DNA of 64,000 bases from Halomonas sp. ALS9 (lineage in GTDB: Bacteria > Pseudomonadota > Gammaproteobacteria > Pseudomonadales > Halomonadaceae): assembly GCF_001651035.1 (NCBI RefSeq), contig NZ_LXRG01000231.1, positions 1-64,000 on the forward strand, in the 5' to 3' direction. The notes beneath the pieces were generated by a model. That model saw nothing but the letters and a program-made list of their open reading frames with translations, was not told where the DNA came from and did not search any database. The position numbers and the translations under genes are program-made. Positions 44,938 through 54,627 of this stretch are shown here, piece by piece (the stretch's first letter is position 1; every line of letters starts with the position of its first letter).

Positions 44938-46222
44938 TGTTACACACAGAGGTTGGTTCTACTTGGTGCTTCTGTTGACGGCTTTGTTTATACAGGTTGC
45001 TGCTGGCCCCGCATTGAATTCTGATGATGAAATGTATGCAGCTGTCGCTAATAGTGGCGACATCTTTGCGTGGCTTGTAGACCGCTACTCGACGTGGTCT
45101 TCCCGGTCTTTAATTGACCTTGTAACGATTCTTCTGGTAACGCATACAACGCTGTGGATGCTGTTGAATGCCATCGTTATTGCAAGTATGTGTTTTGCGA
45201 TTTCCTCCTTAGCTAGCAAAGATAGTCGAATTTGTTTAAATATATCTGCCTTTGTGATGGCTTGCTTCTGGTTAATCCCTGCTAATATGATGCATTGGAG
45301 TGTCTGGTGGGTAACAGGTTCCATTAATTATTTGTGGCCTATTACGGCTTCGCTATGTTATTGGGCTGTTGTTAAGTATGGGTTAACCGGCCAGAAACTT
45401 AGCGTTCCTGCTATTGCTCTTGGTTTTATGCTAGCTGTTTTTAGTTCTTTTAATGAACAAGTTATGGTTGTGAACTTTATAGTTCATGTTTTCTTGTTTT
45501 TTATGTTAAGACGTGATTATTTTTATAATAAGATGATTGGGTTTGGTTTGCTGGCCAACTTTATTGGCTTTGCATTTTTTATATTGTGCGATGGAAATGC
45601 TGGAAGATTGATTTTTTCCGCTAGGAGCTACTTTCCTGAATTTTTGGACATGAGTTTTTTAGAGAAAGCATATTTTGGTATAAGCTTGGGTTTGTACCAG
45701 TTTTTCTATATTGGTAGCTGGGTTAGCATCATTTTTTGCGCCGTTATTGCATTAAGGTATAATGCAAAGGCTTCTAAGTCCATTGCGATGATCAGCCTGC
45801 TTTTTATTATGTTGACGTCAGGGTATATGTTGGGCTATGTAGGCTCTGGCTTTTCCGAGTTGACAGACAATATAGGTTTTATAGGTGGGGTGTACCAAGT
45901 TCCTTATCGAAAAGCATTTTCTCATGACTTTATCAGGGCAATGGGTTGGGGGATTGTTTTCTCTGGAGCGCTTACCTTTGCTCTTTTAGAGAATATGCAC
46001 TTTGATAAGTCAAAAGTATATAGAGTATTTCTATTTGTACTTTCTTTTATACCGTCGTGCATGTTGGGGTTTTCGCCCACCATGTATGTTTCTCAAGAAA
46101 GAGTGCTTTTTGCATCAGTGGCCATCATTTTGTTGTTAATAGCCATTATTGCCGGTAAAACGCGGTATAGCTGGCATTTGTTGGCAGCGACAAGCGTTGT
46201 AGCTTATTTTACTTATTCTTAG
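44918..46222 (+). CDS. GtrC-like/DUF6056 multi-span glycosyltransferase
   Basis: A 434-residue protein with about eleven predicted spans and an early periplasmic DDE motif (NSDDEMYAAV), as in GT-C sugar transferases. It resembles DUF6056/Gtr specificity proteins, the third, variable member of gtr gene sets that moves the sugar from the carrier to the target glycan. ATG 44918 and ATG 44927 are both possible and overlap gtrB. The gene is clearly richer in A and T than its neighbours, a common sign of recent transfer in O-antigen genes. Confidence 0.72.
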   Translation: MTSMKINVTHRGWFYLVLLLTALFIQVAAGPALNSDDEMYAAVANSGDIFAWLVDRYSTWSSRSLIDLVTILLVTHTTLWMLLNAIVIASMCFAISSLASKDSRICLNISAFVMACFWLIPANMMHWSVWWVTGSINYLWPITASLCYWAVVKYGLTGQKLSVPAIALGFMLAVFSSFNEQVMVVNFIVHVFLFFMLRRDYFYNKMIGFGLLANFIGFAFFILCDGNAGRLIFSARSYFPEFLDMSFLEKAYFGISLGLYQFFYIGSWVSIIFCAVIALRYNAKASKSIAMISLLFIMLTSGYMLGYVGSGFSELTDNIGFIGGVYQVPYRKAFSHDFIRAMGWGIVFSGALTFALLENMHFDKSKVYRVFLFVLSFIPSCMLGFSPTMYVSQERVLFASVAIILLLIAIIAGKTRYSWHLLAATSVVAYFTYS

Positions 46223-46341
46223 AGTGTGCTTTTTATTGGTCAACACTAAGTGCGTCCGTTTTGTCTTGCTAACTGCAGGAAGTGTGTTGAACCATAGCGG
46301 TTGCACTACACTCATAAACTTTTCCGCAAGTGAAAGGCACA

Positions 46342-47331
46342 ATGTCACCTTCTCTATTTAATGCGTTAAATTTAGTAAAAGTGTTTGGCGCCGCCCTTGT
46401 CGTGGCATCGCATTACGCAGGCCAGTATTTCAATACACCGTTTTATAGCTATGGTACTGGTTGTTTTTTTGTTGTTTCGGGGTACTACGCATTTAATTGG
46501 GAGCATAGCCGGGGGTGGTACTACCTAGCAAAGCGGCTAACGCGGTTATATCCGGCTTTTCTAGTCGCGGTGTTGGCTTATTTGTTGGTTCGGCAGGTAC
46601 CATTGCCAGAGTGGCCAGATTTGATAGCGCATCATTTGATGTTTTTATTGGCTACTCCAGATCGCGCTACGGCATTTGCACTGAATCCCCCTTTTTGGTC
46701 TTTACCCGTTTTTTTTACCTTCTTTGCCCTGCTTGCTTTCTTGCCTAATTTCATACCTCGTTTATGGCACGTAGCCGTCTTCATGTTGATGGCAGTGGTG
46801 GCGGTTATGTTGAATGTTACTCAGTGGCGGGAAGGGTATGCGGAGTTGTGGGTGATGCCGTTACATTTGTACGCTTTCTGGTTAGGAGGGTGGCTAGGGC
46901 ATCAGGCACACAAGCGCACTATCGTGACAAAGCCTTGTTATACGTGGGCAGCATTCGGCTTGTCGCTAAGCATCATCATTTGCGGTGTTTATTATCAAAC
47001 TATCACACAAACTTTATTTTTGGGTGAAAGCTTTGCCTACCGCGGAATGATGGTGCTTTTATATTGCGCGCTTTTCTGGACGGTGATACATAGCAAGTTG
47101 GCGTTGCGTGATTCATCTATATTGGCATTTTTAGGTGCTATCAGCTTTGGCGTTTATTTATTTCATAATCTGCCGGTGTATTGGTTAAAAGCGCAATTTT
47201 CCGCCGAGGTAGCCGCGATTGTCTCGCTTGGAATTTCAATCCTGCTGGCCTGGTTGTCGTGGTATTTTATTGAAGTGCCGTTTCAACGCTGGTGCAAGCC
47301 ACATCTTACTCGCATACACCGTAACCGTTAA
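46342..47331 (+). CDS. Acyltransferase-3 family (OafA-like) membrane acyltransferase
   Basis: About 329 residues from ATG 46342 (AAAGG upstream), preferred over GTG 46330. About ten spans; LNLVKVFGAALVVASHYAGQ near the start contains the family histidine, and YLAKRLTRLYPAFLVAVLAY is the conserved R/Y segment. These enzymes transfer an acetyl or related group to sugars on the periplasmic side. After the gtr genes it is a likely O-acetylase of the same glycan. Moderately AT-rich like the gene before it. Confidence 0.88.
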   Translation: MSPSLFNALNLVKVFGAALVVASHYAGQYFNTPFYSYGTGCFFVVSGYYAFNWEHSRGWYYLAKRLTRLYPAFLVAVLAYLLVRQVPLPEWPDLIAHHLMFLLATPDRATAFALNPPFWSLPVFFTFFALLAFLPNFIPRLWHVAVFMLMAVVAVMLNVTQWREGYAELWVMPLHLYAFWLGGWLGHQAHKRTIVTKPCYTWAAFGLSLSIIICGVYYQTITQTLFLGESFAYRGMMVLLYCALFWTVIHSKLALRDSSILAFLGAISFGVYLFHNLPVYWLKAQFSAEVAAIVSLGISILLAWLSWYFIEVPFQRWCKPHLTRIHRNR

Positions 47332-47460
47332 AACGACATTGGTTCATTAAGTGGTCTCTCCCCGCCAGCCTAGTTGTCGGCTGAGTCTGCTCTTTCCCAT
47401 TTCAAGAAGAAAGTCAGGCCGGTGGTATATTTCCCCTGCAGAAGTTTATAGGTGTTAGCG

Positions 47461-48168
47461 TTACCACTGCCAAGTGAGTCCAGCGCTAATAATATCTAGA
47501 TCAAACGCGGGTAGGTTGTCCGTTTCGCCGGCCTCAAAGTAGCGGGTGTAGCGTCCCCGCAGAGAGAGTTCTTCGGTGACACTGAACTGAACCCCGAAAC
47601 CTAGGGTGGGTGACCATGTGTGGCGGTCATCATTGATATTGGTTGTTTGGGTAGGCGCGTTAAAGTTGGTCACGATGGCATCGTAACGCCGTTCATTTTC
47701 TAAGTACGCTACCCCTGCCGTACTGAGTAGTGATAAGTGGGACGTTAGCGGCCACTGGCCAACTAGCTGTGCCCCGAAGCCACTCAGTTTGACGGCTTCG
47801 GTGGCATTTAACTGCGCGGTGGCACCTTGTCCGCTGTTGCCATTCAGGTTCATGGTGGCTTGGTAGTCACCAAGGTCTTCGTAGTAGAGCTCGACGGCAA
47901 ATCGTTTGCTGAACGCATAACCTGCACCCAGGCGCCAAAGGGTGTCGCTGTCGTCGCTATTCACCTGGGCACTGCTAGCCGAGGGGTTGGCCATCCAGGC
48001 CGCGGCGGCGCGGTCGAAGGTTTGGGTGGATAGGTCTGCATAGCTCTTGCCGCCTTCCAACAGCAGGTAGCTGCTGGCGTGCGCTTGGCCTACGGTAACG
48101 CCGCAAGCGATACAGGTGAGCCAGGCCATACGAGGCAAGCGGCGTAATAAGATAAGTGCTGTTTGCAT
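47461..48168 (-). CDS. Outer-membrane beta-barrel protein (OmpA/OmpW-like)
   Basis: A 235-residue protein with a signal peptide (cleavage near AHA-S) and a mature barrel with alternating strands, WRLGAGYAFSKRFAVELYYE, SGFGAQLVGQWPL and GLTWQW at the end; a C-terminal aromatic residue is typical for BAM-inserted barrels. It is encoded 19 bases after the 1998-residue adhesin gene on the same strand and is probably cotranscribed, suggesting help with anchoring or a surface role, but this is inferred from position. Confidence 0.85.
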   Translation of the reverse strand: MQTALILLRRLPRMAWLTCIACGVTVGQAHASSYLLLEGGKSYADLSTQTFDRAAAAWMANPSASSAQVNSDDSDTLWRLGAGYAFSKRFAVELYYEDLGDYQATMNLNGNSGQGATAQLNATEAVKLSGFGAQLVGQWPLTSHLSLLSTAGVAYLENERRYDAIVTNFNAPTQTTNINDDRHTWSPTLGFGVQFSVTEELSLRGRYTRYFEAGETDNLPAFDLDIISAGLTWQW

Positions 48169-48187
48169 GTGATGTTTCCTTAGAATG

Positions 48188-51100
48188 TTAGCCCAGTCCG
48201 TTCCAGATCCAGCTGAAATCTTCTAGCCCTGGGGTTTGCGGGTTGAAAGGCGCAGCGGGTTCAGGTTCGGGTTCCGTTGGCGGCTCCGGCGTAGGCGTTG
48301 CCGTTTGGCGAAACCCCAGGGCGCCTGGGTCAATGATCACTCCATCGGCAATGCCGTCGCTATCAAATTCGCCGCCATCTTGCAGTATAAAGTCGAGCCG
48401 CAGTTTGCCATCTAGCTGCTCTAGGCCACCCCCAAAGGCTTCACTGGCAAGGTTGACCCATTCTCCGGCAGCATTCTGTTTCCAGTAGCCATTGATTTCC
48501 AGGTCGCCATCAACAAAGAGGCTAAAATCAATGATGCCGCCGATAGTGTCAGTGTCAGCCTCAAACGAGAGTAGTCCCAATGGCATATCAAGGTCGGCAG
48601 GCCGATCTTCTGGAGCATCTAACTGGCGAATATTGCGCAACAGCGGTGCATTAATACTGCCAATTGCATTGTTGGCCTCCAGGGTGATAAATATTTCAGG
48701 GGCTCCGGACGGGTTTGTGACCGCTGTAGGTGAATTCAAAAAAGGTACCGAGGAAACGTTATTCTGTTCGATGTCCGCGATACCATCACCATTGCCGTCG
48801 CCAGTTCCTCCCCCCAAAGAGGGCACGCGAGCCTCGTCATTGTCGGGTACGCCATCATTATCACTATCTAGCTCTGGCTCTGGTTCAGGCTGTGGTTCAG
48901 GTTCAGGTTGTGGTTCAGGTTGTGGTTCAGGTTGTGGCTCAGGTTCAGGTTGTGGCTCAGGTTCAGGCTGTGGCTCAGGTTCAGGCTGTGGCTGAGGTTC
49001 GGGCTGTGGCTCAGGTTCAGGCTGTGGCTCAGGTTCGGGCTGTGGCTCAGGTTCGGGCTGTGGCTCAGGCTCAGGTGTTGGGGAGGCTTGTACGGTGAAG
49101 GTTAAGGTGCCGGAGACGCTTTCCACGCCATCTTCACCGCCATCAGCCAGGGTGAAATCAAAGCTGGCATTGCCCGCACTACTGCCCGCTGTGAATGTCA
49201 CTAGGCCGTTGTCGATGTCTTGTTGGGTAAAAGTCTCTCCTGCGGCCAAGGCAGTGCCGTTAAGTAATAATGTGCCGGACGTTGGCAGGGTACTCAGTGT
49301 ATAAGTGAGCTCTGACCCCTCATTATCCGGATCGCCTTCATTTAAATTGGCAGTCGTCAGTGTGACGCTACGCCCCGCTTGTACGCTGGGGCCTGCGTTG
49401 GTGGCGATGGTCGGCGCATTGTTAACCCCTGCCACTGTCACCGTGAGGGTTGAAGTGCTGGTATTACCCGCTGAGTCTTGAACATCGACGGTAACGCTGG
49501 TGGTACGTGTTTCGCCATGGGCAAGGGCGTCGAACTCACCATTGGGATCAAAGTGTGCAGTGCCATCGGCATTGACGATAAAGCGCCCGCCATTGCTGCC
49601 CGCCACCGCGCTGCCCAGCGCATCGGCACGGTTATTCACAGCGGTCACAGGGGCTGTATCGTCTGCGCCTGTGTCGTTAGCAGTGAGTTTGTCGCCTGCT
49701 GAGCTAACGTTTGTCAGCGGAGCCTCCCCCGCATCTTCGCGCACTACGGCAGTCGTGTCGTCATTGGCAGTGGGCGCGGTAGTATCCAGGGTCAACGTCA
49801 GATCCGCCGACGCGCTGCTGGTATTGCCTGCGCTGTCGCTAACAACCGTATCAATGGCGTTGATGCCTTCATTCAGGTCGCCTTCGGCCAAGGTGAAGGC
49901 CCAGGTGCCGCTGCCATTGGCGGTGGCGCTACCCACGTTGATGCCATCGACACGTACCGTCACGGTAGCCCCCGCTTCGGCCCCTGTGCCGGTGAGGGTG
50001 GGCGTTGTGTGGTTGGTGAGGTTGTCGCTATTGCTCACACCGCTATCGGAAGCAACTGCTAACGTGGGTACTGAAGCCGTAGCGGGAGAGTTCGCATCAA
50101 CCGCGAATGCTGCACTGTCGGCAAGGTTTTGTCCGCTAGGTAACGTATCAAGGTTCGCCGGTATGCCGTTATCGTGGGCGACCAGCGTGGCTGCTCCCGT
50201 CAGGCTTAGTGAGGCGACGTTAAGCCCAGCGGTGTCTGTCTCGCCTTCTTGCACCGTATAGCGGCCACTAAACTGCGTTTGGTTAGCGGCATCGCTATTG
50301 GTGAGGAGAATCGTAGCCCCCGTATTGAGCGTGGCCGTTAGTGCGCCGCCGTTGGCAGCAAAATCAACCGCTTTATCGAACATGACGGTGATATCAATGC
50401 TGCTGCCTACCGCAAAGGTGCCATCCGCGGTGGGCGAGGTAATCGCTTGAATGCCTGGGGCCGTGCCGGTCACCACGCTGAAAAGGTCATTTTGTGTTAC
50501 GGCGACAAGCGTATTACCCGCCGCATCCTGAGCACCGCTGACTCGTACATCCACGTTATTAATCACTTCATTAGCATCGGCGGTGTCGAAGGTGGCGATA
50601 TAGGTAGTGGCATTTTCCCAGTTGCCCGATTTAAACGTCAGAGTGTTGGTGGGGTTTTCTACTGGGAACGTGATCGTCGGTGCGACGCCCGTATCCATCG
50701 CTTCGTTGAAGCTCAATGTCAGGGTAAAGCGGCCACTGCCGATCTGGTCGTCAGTAATGGTGGTGAGCGACGGTACGATAGCGCCATCCAGAAGAGGTCG
50801 AGCAGCGTCGATGGCATCAGCGCTCTGGCTGATAGCGGTGGTGTAAGCATTGGAGCTATTGCCCGCCGCATCGGACAGCACAACGTTAACGGGAATGACG
50901 TCGCCTGGCGCGCGGGATGTATTCCCCTCCTGTACCGTGTAAGTGGCGGTATAGGTGCCGCCGCCTTGATCGGTAAAATCGGTGACCGCAACTCCGTTCA
51001 CTGTACCGGCGTCCAGCGATAAGCCTGCCTCTCCCGCGCTAATGGTGACCGTCACGGCATCGCCGATTTTATGACTGCTATTCGGTATAGAAACGCTGGT

Positions 51101-54100
51101 GATTACGGGGGCTACGGCATCAACAACGATGTTCTTGTTGGCGCTCAGCGAGTTGGCGGTACCCGGTGTGGGCAGGGTAAGTTCGGTGTCGTTGCCTGCT
51201 GAATCGCGAATTGAGCTGCCATTGAGGATGATTCCGGTACCTGCCAGCGCCAGATCACTGGATTCGTCACCTGCCTGAACGGTATAAGCAAATGTCAGCG
51301 TGTCGGTACCTGAGCCAGCCACATAATCTATGGTGCGATCCGTTGCCCCGGTTTCCAGCGTCAGCTGCGGTGTACCGTTCACAGTTACGGCTTCACTGAA
51401 TGCTAAGGTAATGTTAACAGTGTCGCCCGCTTTATAAGTACCGTCGGCATTCGTTGAGGTGATGTTGGTCACACTCGGTGTCACCCGATCAACGCTGTGT
51501 GCCGAACCACTGGTATAGGCGATCGCCATATTCCCCGCTGCATCCTGCACATTCGTATTGCTGTCGAGGTCAAGGCGCAGAGTGCCGTCGCCAGTGAGTG
51601 ATTCTACGGTGACGGTGTAGCTACTGCCGGAGCCAGAGATGGCGGCGATGGTGCCCGACGCATTGCCGTTGAGGGTGGAGAGGGTAAAATCATCGATAGA
51701 GACACCGCTGACGTTTTCGCTAAATGTCACGGTGTAATCCACTGAGGAAGCATTAGCAGCAGGCGAACCGCTGAGCGCAATGCTGGAAACGCTGGGCACT
51801 ACGGCATCGATTGCAATATCTTTATTGCTACTCAGCGAGTTAGCATCGCCCGGCGCGGGCAGGGTAACCACCGTGTCGTTACCTGCCGCATCCTTTATAG
51901 AGCCGCCATTGAGGATGATCTCGCTACCCGCCAATGATAGATCGCTGGTTTCATCCCCGGCCTGGACGGTATACCTAAACATCAGCGTATTAGTGCCAGA
52001 TCCCGAGGTATAACTAACGGCCCGATCGGTCGTGCCGGTTTCCAGCGTTAGCTGTGGCGTACCGGCACCCGTGTTCACCGTAACGGCTTCACTAAAGGTC
52101 AGCGTAATGTCAACGGTGTCACCCGCTTTATAAGTCCCGTCGGCCGTCGGAGAGGTGACATTGGTGACCGTCGGTTGTACCCGGTCAACGTTGAGGGCCG
52201 TGCCGTTGGTGTATCCTGCCGGGGCGTTAGTCGCCCCATCATCGATATCGGTGCCAGTGTTAAGATCAAGACGCAGGTCGCCCGCACCACTAATACCAGT
52301 AACACTGACCGTATAGCTGTCACCGCTGCCAGCAACCGCACTAATAGTGCCAGATGCCGTACCGGTGGAGATGAGGGCGAAGTCGTCGGCCGATACATTG
52401 CTGACGCCTTCACTAAAGGTAACGGTGTAATCTACTGAGTCGGCATTGGTCGCGGGTGAACCGCTGGGGGCGATACTGATAACGCTGGGCGCCACGTCAT
52501 CAACGACATTAATGGTAATATTTTGCGTCGAGGGTGTCGTGCCATCAGTGGCTTGTATGTTAAGCGTAAAGCTGCCGGTAGCGCTGGCATCGAGCTGGCT
52601 GGTATCGCTCAGGGTGATCTCGCCAGTGGTACTGTCGATAGCGAAGACGTTGCCGGTGTTGCCTGACACGATAGAGTAGGCCACCGAGTTATCGTCGCCC
52701 GTGGTAGCGACAGTGCCTATAGAGGTGCTATTGGCATCACTCTCGTTAACGCTAAAGGATTGGCCGGAGGTGACGACCGGGGCGACATCGTTAACCGAAA
52801 TGGTGATATTTTGAGCAGTGGTGTTGTTGCTGCTTTCACCGTCATCGGCCTGCACCGTTAAGGTATAGCTAGTGGCGGTTTCATAATCGAGCGCTGCTGC
52901 ACCGGTGGCATTTAGGCGAATCTCGCCAGTATCCCCATCGATACTAAAAATTGTTTGGCCGGTTCCACCAATGATGGAATAAGTAACGCTATCCGTGGCG
53001 CCACCATCTCCATCGTTGGCATTCACATCGTGAATAACGAAAGAGACGTTGGCGAACGTTTCATCAATGGAAAGATTCCCAGGATCCGTATTTTCAAAAA
53101 TAGGGCTATTGTTAGTGATAACCGGTGACGCGACAATGTCATCCATTTCAAGGACGACCTGGGAGTTAAATGTAATCCTGATCTCATCAACGTTGTCATA
53201 GCCAGACTGAAAATTTAACGTTCCGAAGGAACCACCAGCAGTGGTGGCGTTGAAGGTATAGTAGACGTTTCCCAGTGTATCGGAAGCCGTAAAGTCAAGT
53301 GATTCCGAAGCGGTTACTGCGGCACCGTCGCGGAACCCCTGGATAGTGGCGACAGGATCAGTCGTTGCCTCGGTTATGCCAATTGCAACCGAGGCAAGAT
53401 CAAATTCAGATCCATCGGTCGAAGAGAAGCTGAATTGCCGAATATCTGGGTTGGCATAGTTCATCAGCATTACTCGGTCATTAGGATCCCCTGAATTATT
53501 CAAGTTGACCGTGAAGTCTGAAGCATTGGGGGTGGCTATCCTATCAGCACCATCCATTGCAAACGTCCAGTTCCCAATGTTTATTGACGTAACAGGGTCT
53601 TCATTGATAAGGCCAACACTATCGAAATTCTCGTTGAATATTGACAGGGTCGACTGAAATAGCTCGTATACAGGCGAAAAAACGTCTGTTTCTATCAAAC
53701 CTATGTGTTGTTCAAGATCCCAATTTCCACCGAGATCACTAGCCCCTGTTAGGTCATTAGAGGCGGCCACATCCGCCTCTGTCACCCGTGCTAACTCTTC
53801 CAAAAACCGCAGGCCCTGCTGACCCGCAGCAACATGACAGCCGTAAATTAGGATGTCGCCGTCTGGCCCCAAGGCTTCGCCCCACTGCTCCAGGAAGCTG
53901 ACATAGCCTGGTAAAGTCTCGCTATTCAGTGTGCTACTGCCCAGTGCTATACGCCCTTCGCTACCGTGGGAAATCAGGTGGATAGCGTCAAGTCCGCCGC
54001 GCTGTGCTAACGCTTGGGCGATTTGTTCAACGCCGCTGGTGTTGAGGTCTAACAGTATGACCTCGGTATCAACGGGCACACCGTTAAGCAGTGTTTGATA

Positions 54101-54184
54101 ATCGTCAACTCGGGGGTCGAGGAAGATAACTTCGTTACGACCATTCGATTGGATTGGGTGCGTTTGGCGGGTGGGAGTATTCAT
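48188..54184 (-). CDS. Giant DUF4347/cadherin/Ig-like adhesin (1998 aa)
   Basis: No classical signal peptide. Residues about 17-180 are a DUF4347 domain with HLISHGSEG (H73) and DILIYGCHVAA (C116), a pair placed as in caspase-like clan CD folds. A beta-sandwich (about 185-360) is followed by cadherin-type repeats (about 370-570), Ig-like repeats containing TYKAGDTV and SEAVTV (about 570-1170), further Ig/VCBS-like domains, and a Pro-Glu-Gln linker (about 1700-1772). After that come a DSDNDGVPDNDE calcium-loop segment and a C-terminal domain ending SWIWNGLG. Probably a calcium-stiffened, type I-secreted or surface adhesin. Confidence 0.87.
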   Translation of the reverse strand: MNTPTRQTHPIQSNGRNEVIFLDPRVDDYQTLLNGVPVDTEVILLDLNTSGVEQIAQALAQRGGLDAIHLISHGSEGRIALGSSTLNSETLPGYVSFLEQWGEALGPDGDILIYGCHVAAGQQGLRFLEELARVTEADVAASNDLTGASDLGGNWDLEQHIGLIETDVFSPVYELFQSTLSIFNENFDSVGLINEDPVTSINIGNWTFAMDGADRIATPNASDFTVNLNNSGDPNDRVMLMNYANPDIRQFSFSSTDGSEFDLASVAIGITEATTDPVATIQGFRDGAAVTASESLDFTASDTLGNVYYTFNATTAGGSFGTLNFQSGYDNVDEIRITFNSQVVLEMDDIVASPVITNNSPIFENTDPGNLSIDETFANVSFVIHDVNANDGDGGATDSVTYSIIGGTGQTIFSIDGDTGEIRLNATGAAALDYETATSYTLTVQADDGESSNNTTAQNITISVNDVAPVVTSGQSFSVNESDANSTSIGTVATTGDDNSVAYSIVSGNTGNVFAIDSTTGEITLSDTSQLDASATGSFTLNIQATDGTTPSTQNITINVVDDVAPSVISIAPSGSPATNADSVDYTVTFSEGVSNVSADDFALISTGTASGTISAVAGSGDSYTVSVTGISGAGDLRLDLNTGTDIDDGATNAPAGYTNGTALNVDRVQPTVTNVTSPTADGTYKAGDTVDITLTFSEAVTVNTGAGTPQLTLETGTTDRAVSYTSGSGTNTLMFRYTVQAGDETSDLSLAGSEIILNGGSIKDAAGNDTVVTLPAPGDANSLSSNKDIAIDAVVPSVSSIALSGSPAANASSVDYTVTFSENVSGVSIDDFTLSTLNGNASGTIAAISGSGSSYTVTVESLTGDGTLRLDLDSNTNVQDAAGNMAIAYTSGSAHSVDRVTPSVTNITSTNADGTYKAGDTVNITLAFSEAVTVNGTPQLTLETGATDRTIDYVAGSGTDTLTFAYTVQAGDESSDLALAGTGIILNGSSIRDSAGNDTELTLPTPGTANSLSANKNIVVDAVAPVITSVSIPNSSHKIGDAVTVTISAGEAGLSLDAGTVNGVAVTDFTDQGGGTYTATYTVQEGNTSRAPGDVIPVNVVLSDAAGNSSNAYTTAISQSADAIDAARPLLDGAIVPSLTTITDDQIGSGRFTLTLSFNEAMDTGVAPTITFPVENPTNTLTFKSGNWENATTYIATFDTADANEVINNVDVRVSGAQDAAGNTLVAVTQNDLFSVVTGTAPGIQAITSPTADGTFAVGSSIDITVMFDKAVDFAANGGALTATLNTGATILLTNSDAANQTQFSGRYTVQEGETDTAGLNVASLSLTGAATLVAHDNGIPANLDTLPSGQNLADSAAFAVDANSPATASVPTLAVASDSGVSNSDNLTNHTTPTLTGTGAEAGATVTVRVDGINVGSATANGSGTWAFTLAEGDLNEGINAIDTVVSDSAGNTSSASADLTLTLDTTAPTANDDTTAVVREDAGEAPLTNVSSAGDKLTANDTGADDTAPVTAVNNRADALGSAVAGSNGGRFIVNADGTAHFDPNGEFDALAHGETRTTSVTVDVQDSAGNTSTSTLTVTVAGVNNAPTIATNAGPSVQAGRSVTLTTANLNEGDPDNEGSELTYTLSTLPTSGTLLLNGTALAAGETFTQQDIDNGLVTFTAGSSAGNASFDFTLADGGEDGVESVSGTLTFTVQASPTPEPEPQPEPEPQPEPEPQPEPEPQPEPQPQPEPEPQPEPEPQPEPEPQPEPQPEPQPEPEPQPEPEPELDSDNDGVPDNDEARVPSLGGGTGDGNGDGIADIEQNNVSSVPFLNSPTAVTNPSGAPEIFITLEANNAIGSINAPLLRNIRQLDAPEDRPADLDMPLGLLSFEADTDTIGGIIDFSLFVDGDLEINGYWKQNAAGEWVNLASEAFGGGLEQLDGKLRLDFILQDGGEFDSDGIADGVIIDPGALGFRQTATPTPEPPTEPEPEPAAPFNPQTPGLEDFSWIWNGLG
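48870..49080. repeat. Degenerate 6/18-bp repeats coding a Pro-Glu-Gln linker
   Basis: About 210 bases of imperfect repeats built on GGTTCAGGCTGTGGCTCA, which on the coding (minus) strand give PEPEPQPEP blocks. The repeat purity varies from block to block, so copy number probably changes between strains and sets the length of a rigid stalk. Confidence 0.9.
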
Positions 54185-54200
54185 AAAGAGTACACTCTTT
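54185..54200 (-). promoter_or_regulatory. 16-base palindrome abutting the adhesin start codon
   Basis: AAAGAGTGTACTCTTT on the minus strand (7-bp arms around two bases) ends one base before the ATG at 54184. It contains the only purine-rich Shine-Dalgarno-like sequence (AAAGAG), so folding in the mRNA or binding of a protein to the DNA could limit expression. Confidence 0.55.
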
Positions 54201-54306
54201 AAGTGGTATAGATATTTGGTTATAGGGCTGTCTAGCTTTTTTCTATGTCTTTTTTCTAAATCTTTGTTCTACTTGTTTTTTTATATCGCTTTTCTAGACG
54301 GTTTTT

Positions 54307-54627
54307 TTATACGGCGTCGACCCGGTAGCAGGCAAGTGACAGGTCAGAGGTGCCGCCGCCAGCGATAGCGCCCCGAAGTGCTGTAATACCTATCTTAATG
54401 CTCCTCGTGCAGCCCTCTGCTCCAGGGTCTTGCAAGAGCACGTCGCTGACAAGGGGTTGCAAGAAGCTGATACTGAAGTGATCCGTTGTGCTATGGGTGG
54501 CCGCTCTAGTGATTTCGCTGATACCCAACTGATACTGTGATTCTGCGGCATCTAAGCTGAAATGCTTAATACCACAGACGTCACTGAGTAAGCTACTACT
54601 ACCTGTGATTGATATAAAGACGCTCAC
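54307..54627 (-). CDS. Doubtful 106-residue protein, faint Hcp-like pattern
   Basis: The frame starts only at GTG 54627, with no Shine-Dalgarno sequence (CTCTCTCCCT precedes it). The product, MSVFISITGSSSLLSDVCGI onward, has a beta-rich layout with SISFLQPLVSDVLLQDPGA, loosely like Hcp-type tube proteins, but the likeness is too weak to assign. It could be a relic or chance frame in the adhesin promoter region. Confidence 0.25.
   Translation of the reverse strand: MSVFISITGSSSLLSDVCGIKHFSLDAAESQYQLGISEITRAATHSTTDHFSISFLQPLVSDVLLQDPGAEGCTRSIKIGITALRGAIAGGGTSDLSLACYRVDAV

Noticed and set aside
48243..52679. Several plus-strand frames of 65-253 codons opposite the giant adhesin
   Set aside because: They mirror the repetitive Thr/Ala/Gly-rich adhesin codons and lack start signals; shadows of the minus-strand gene.
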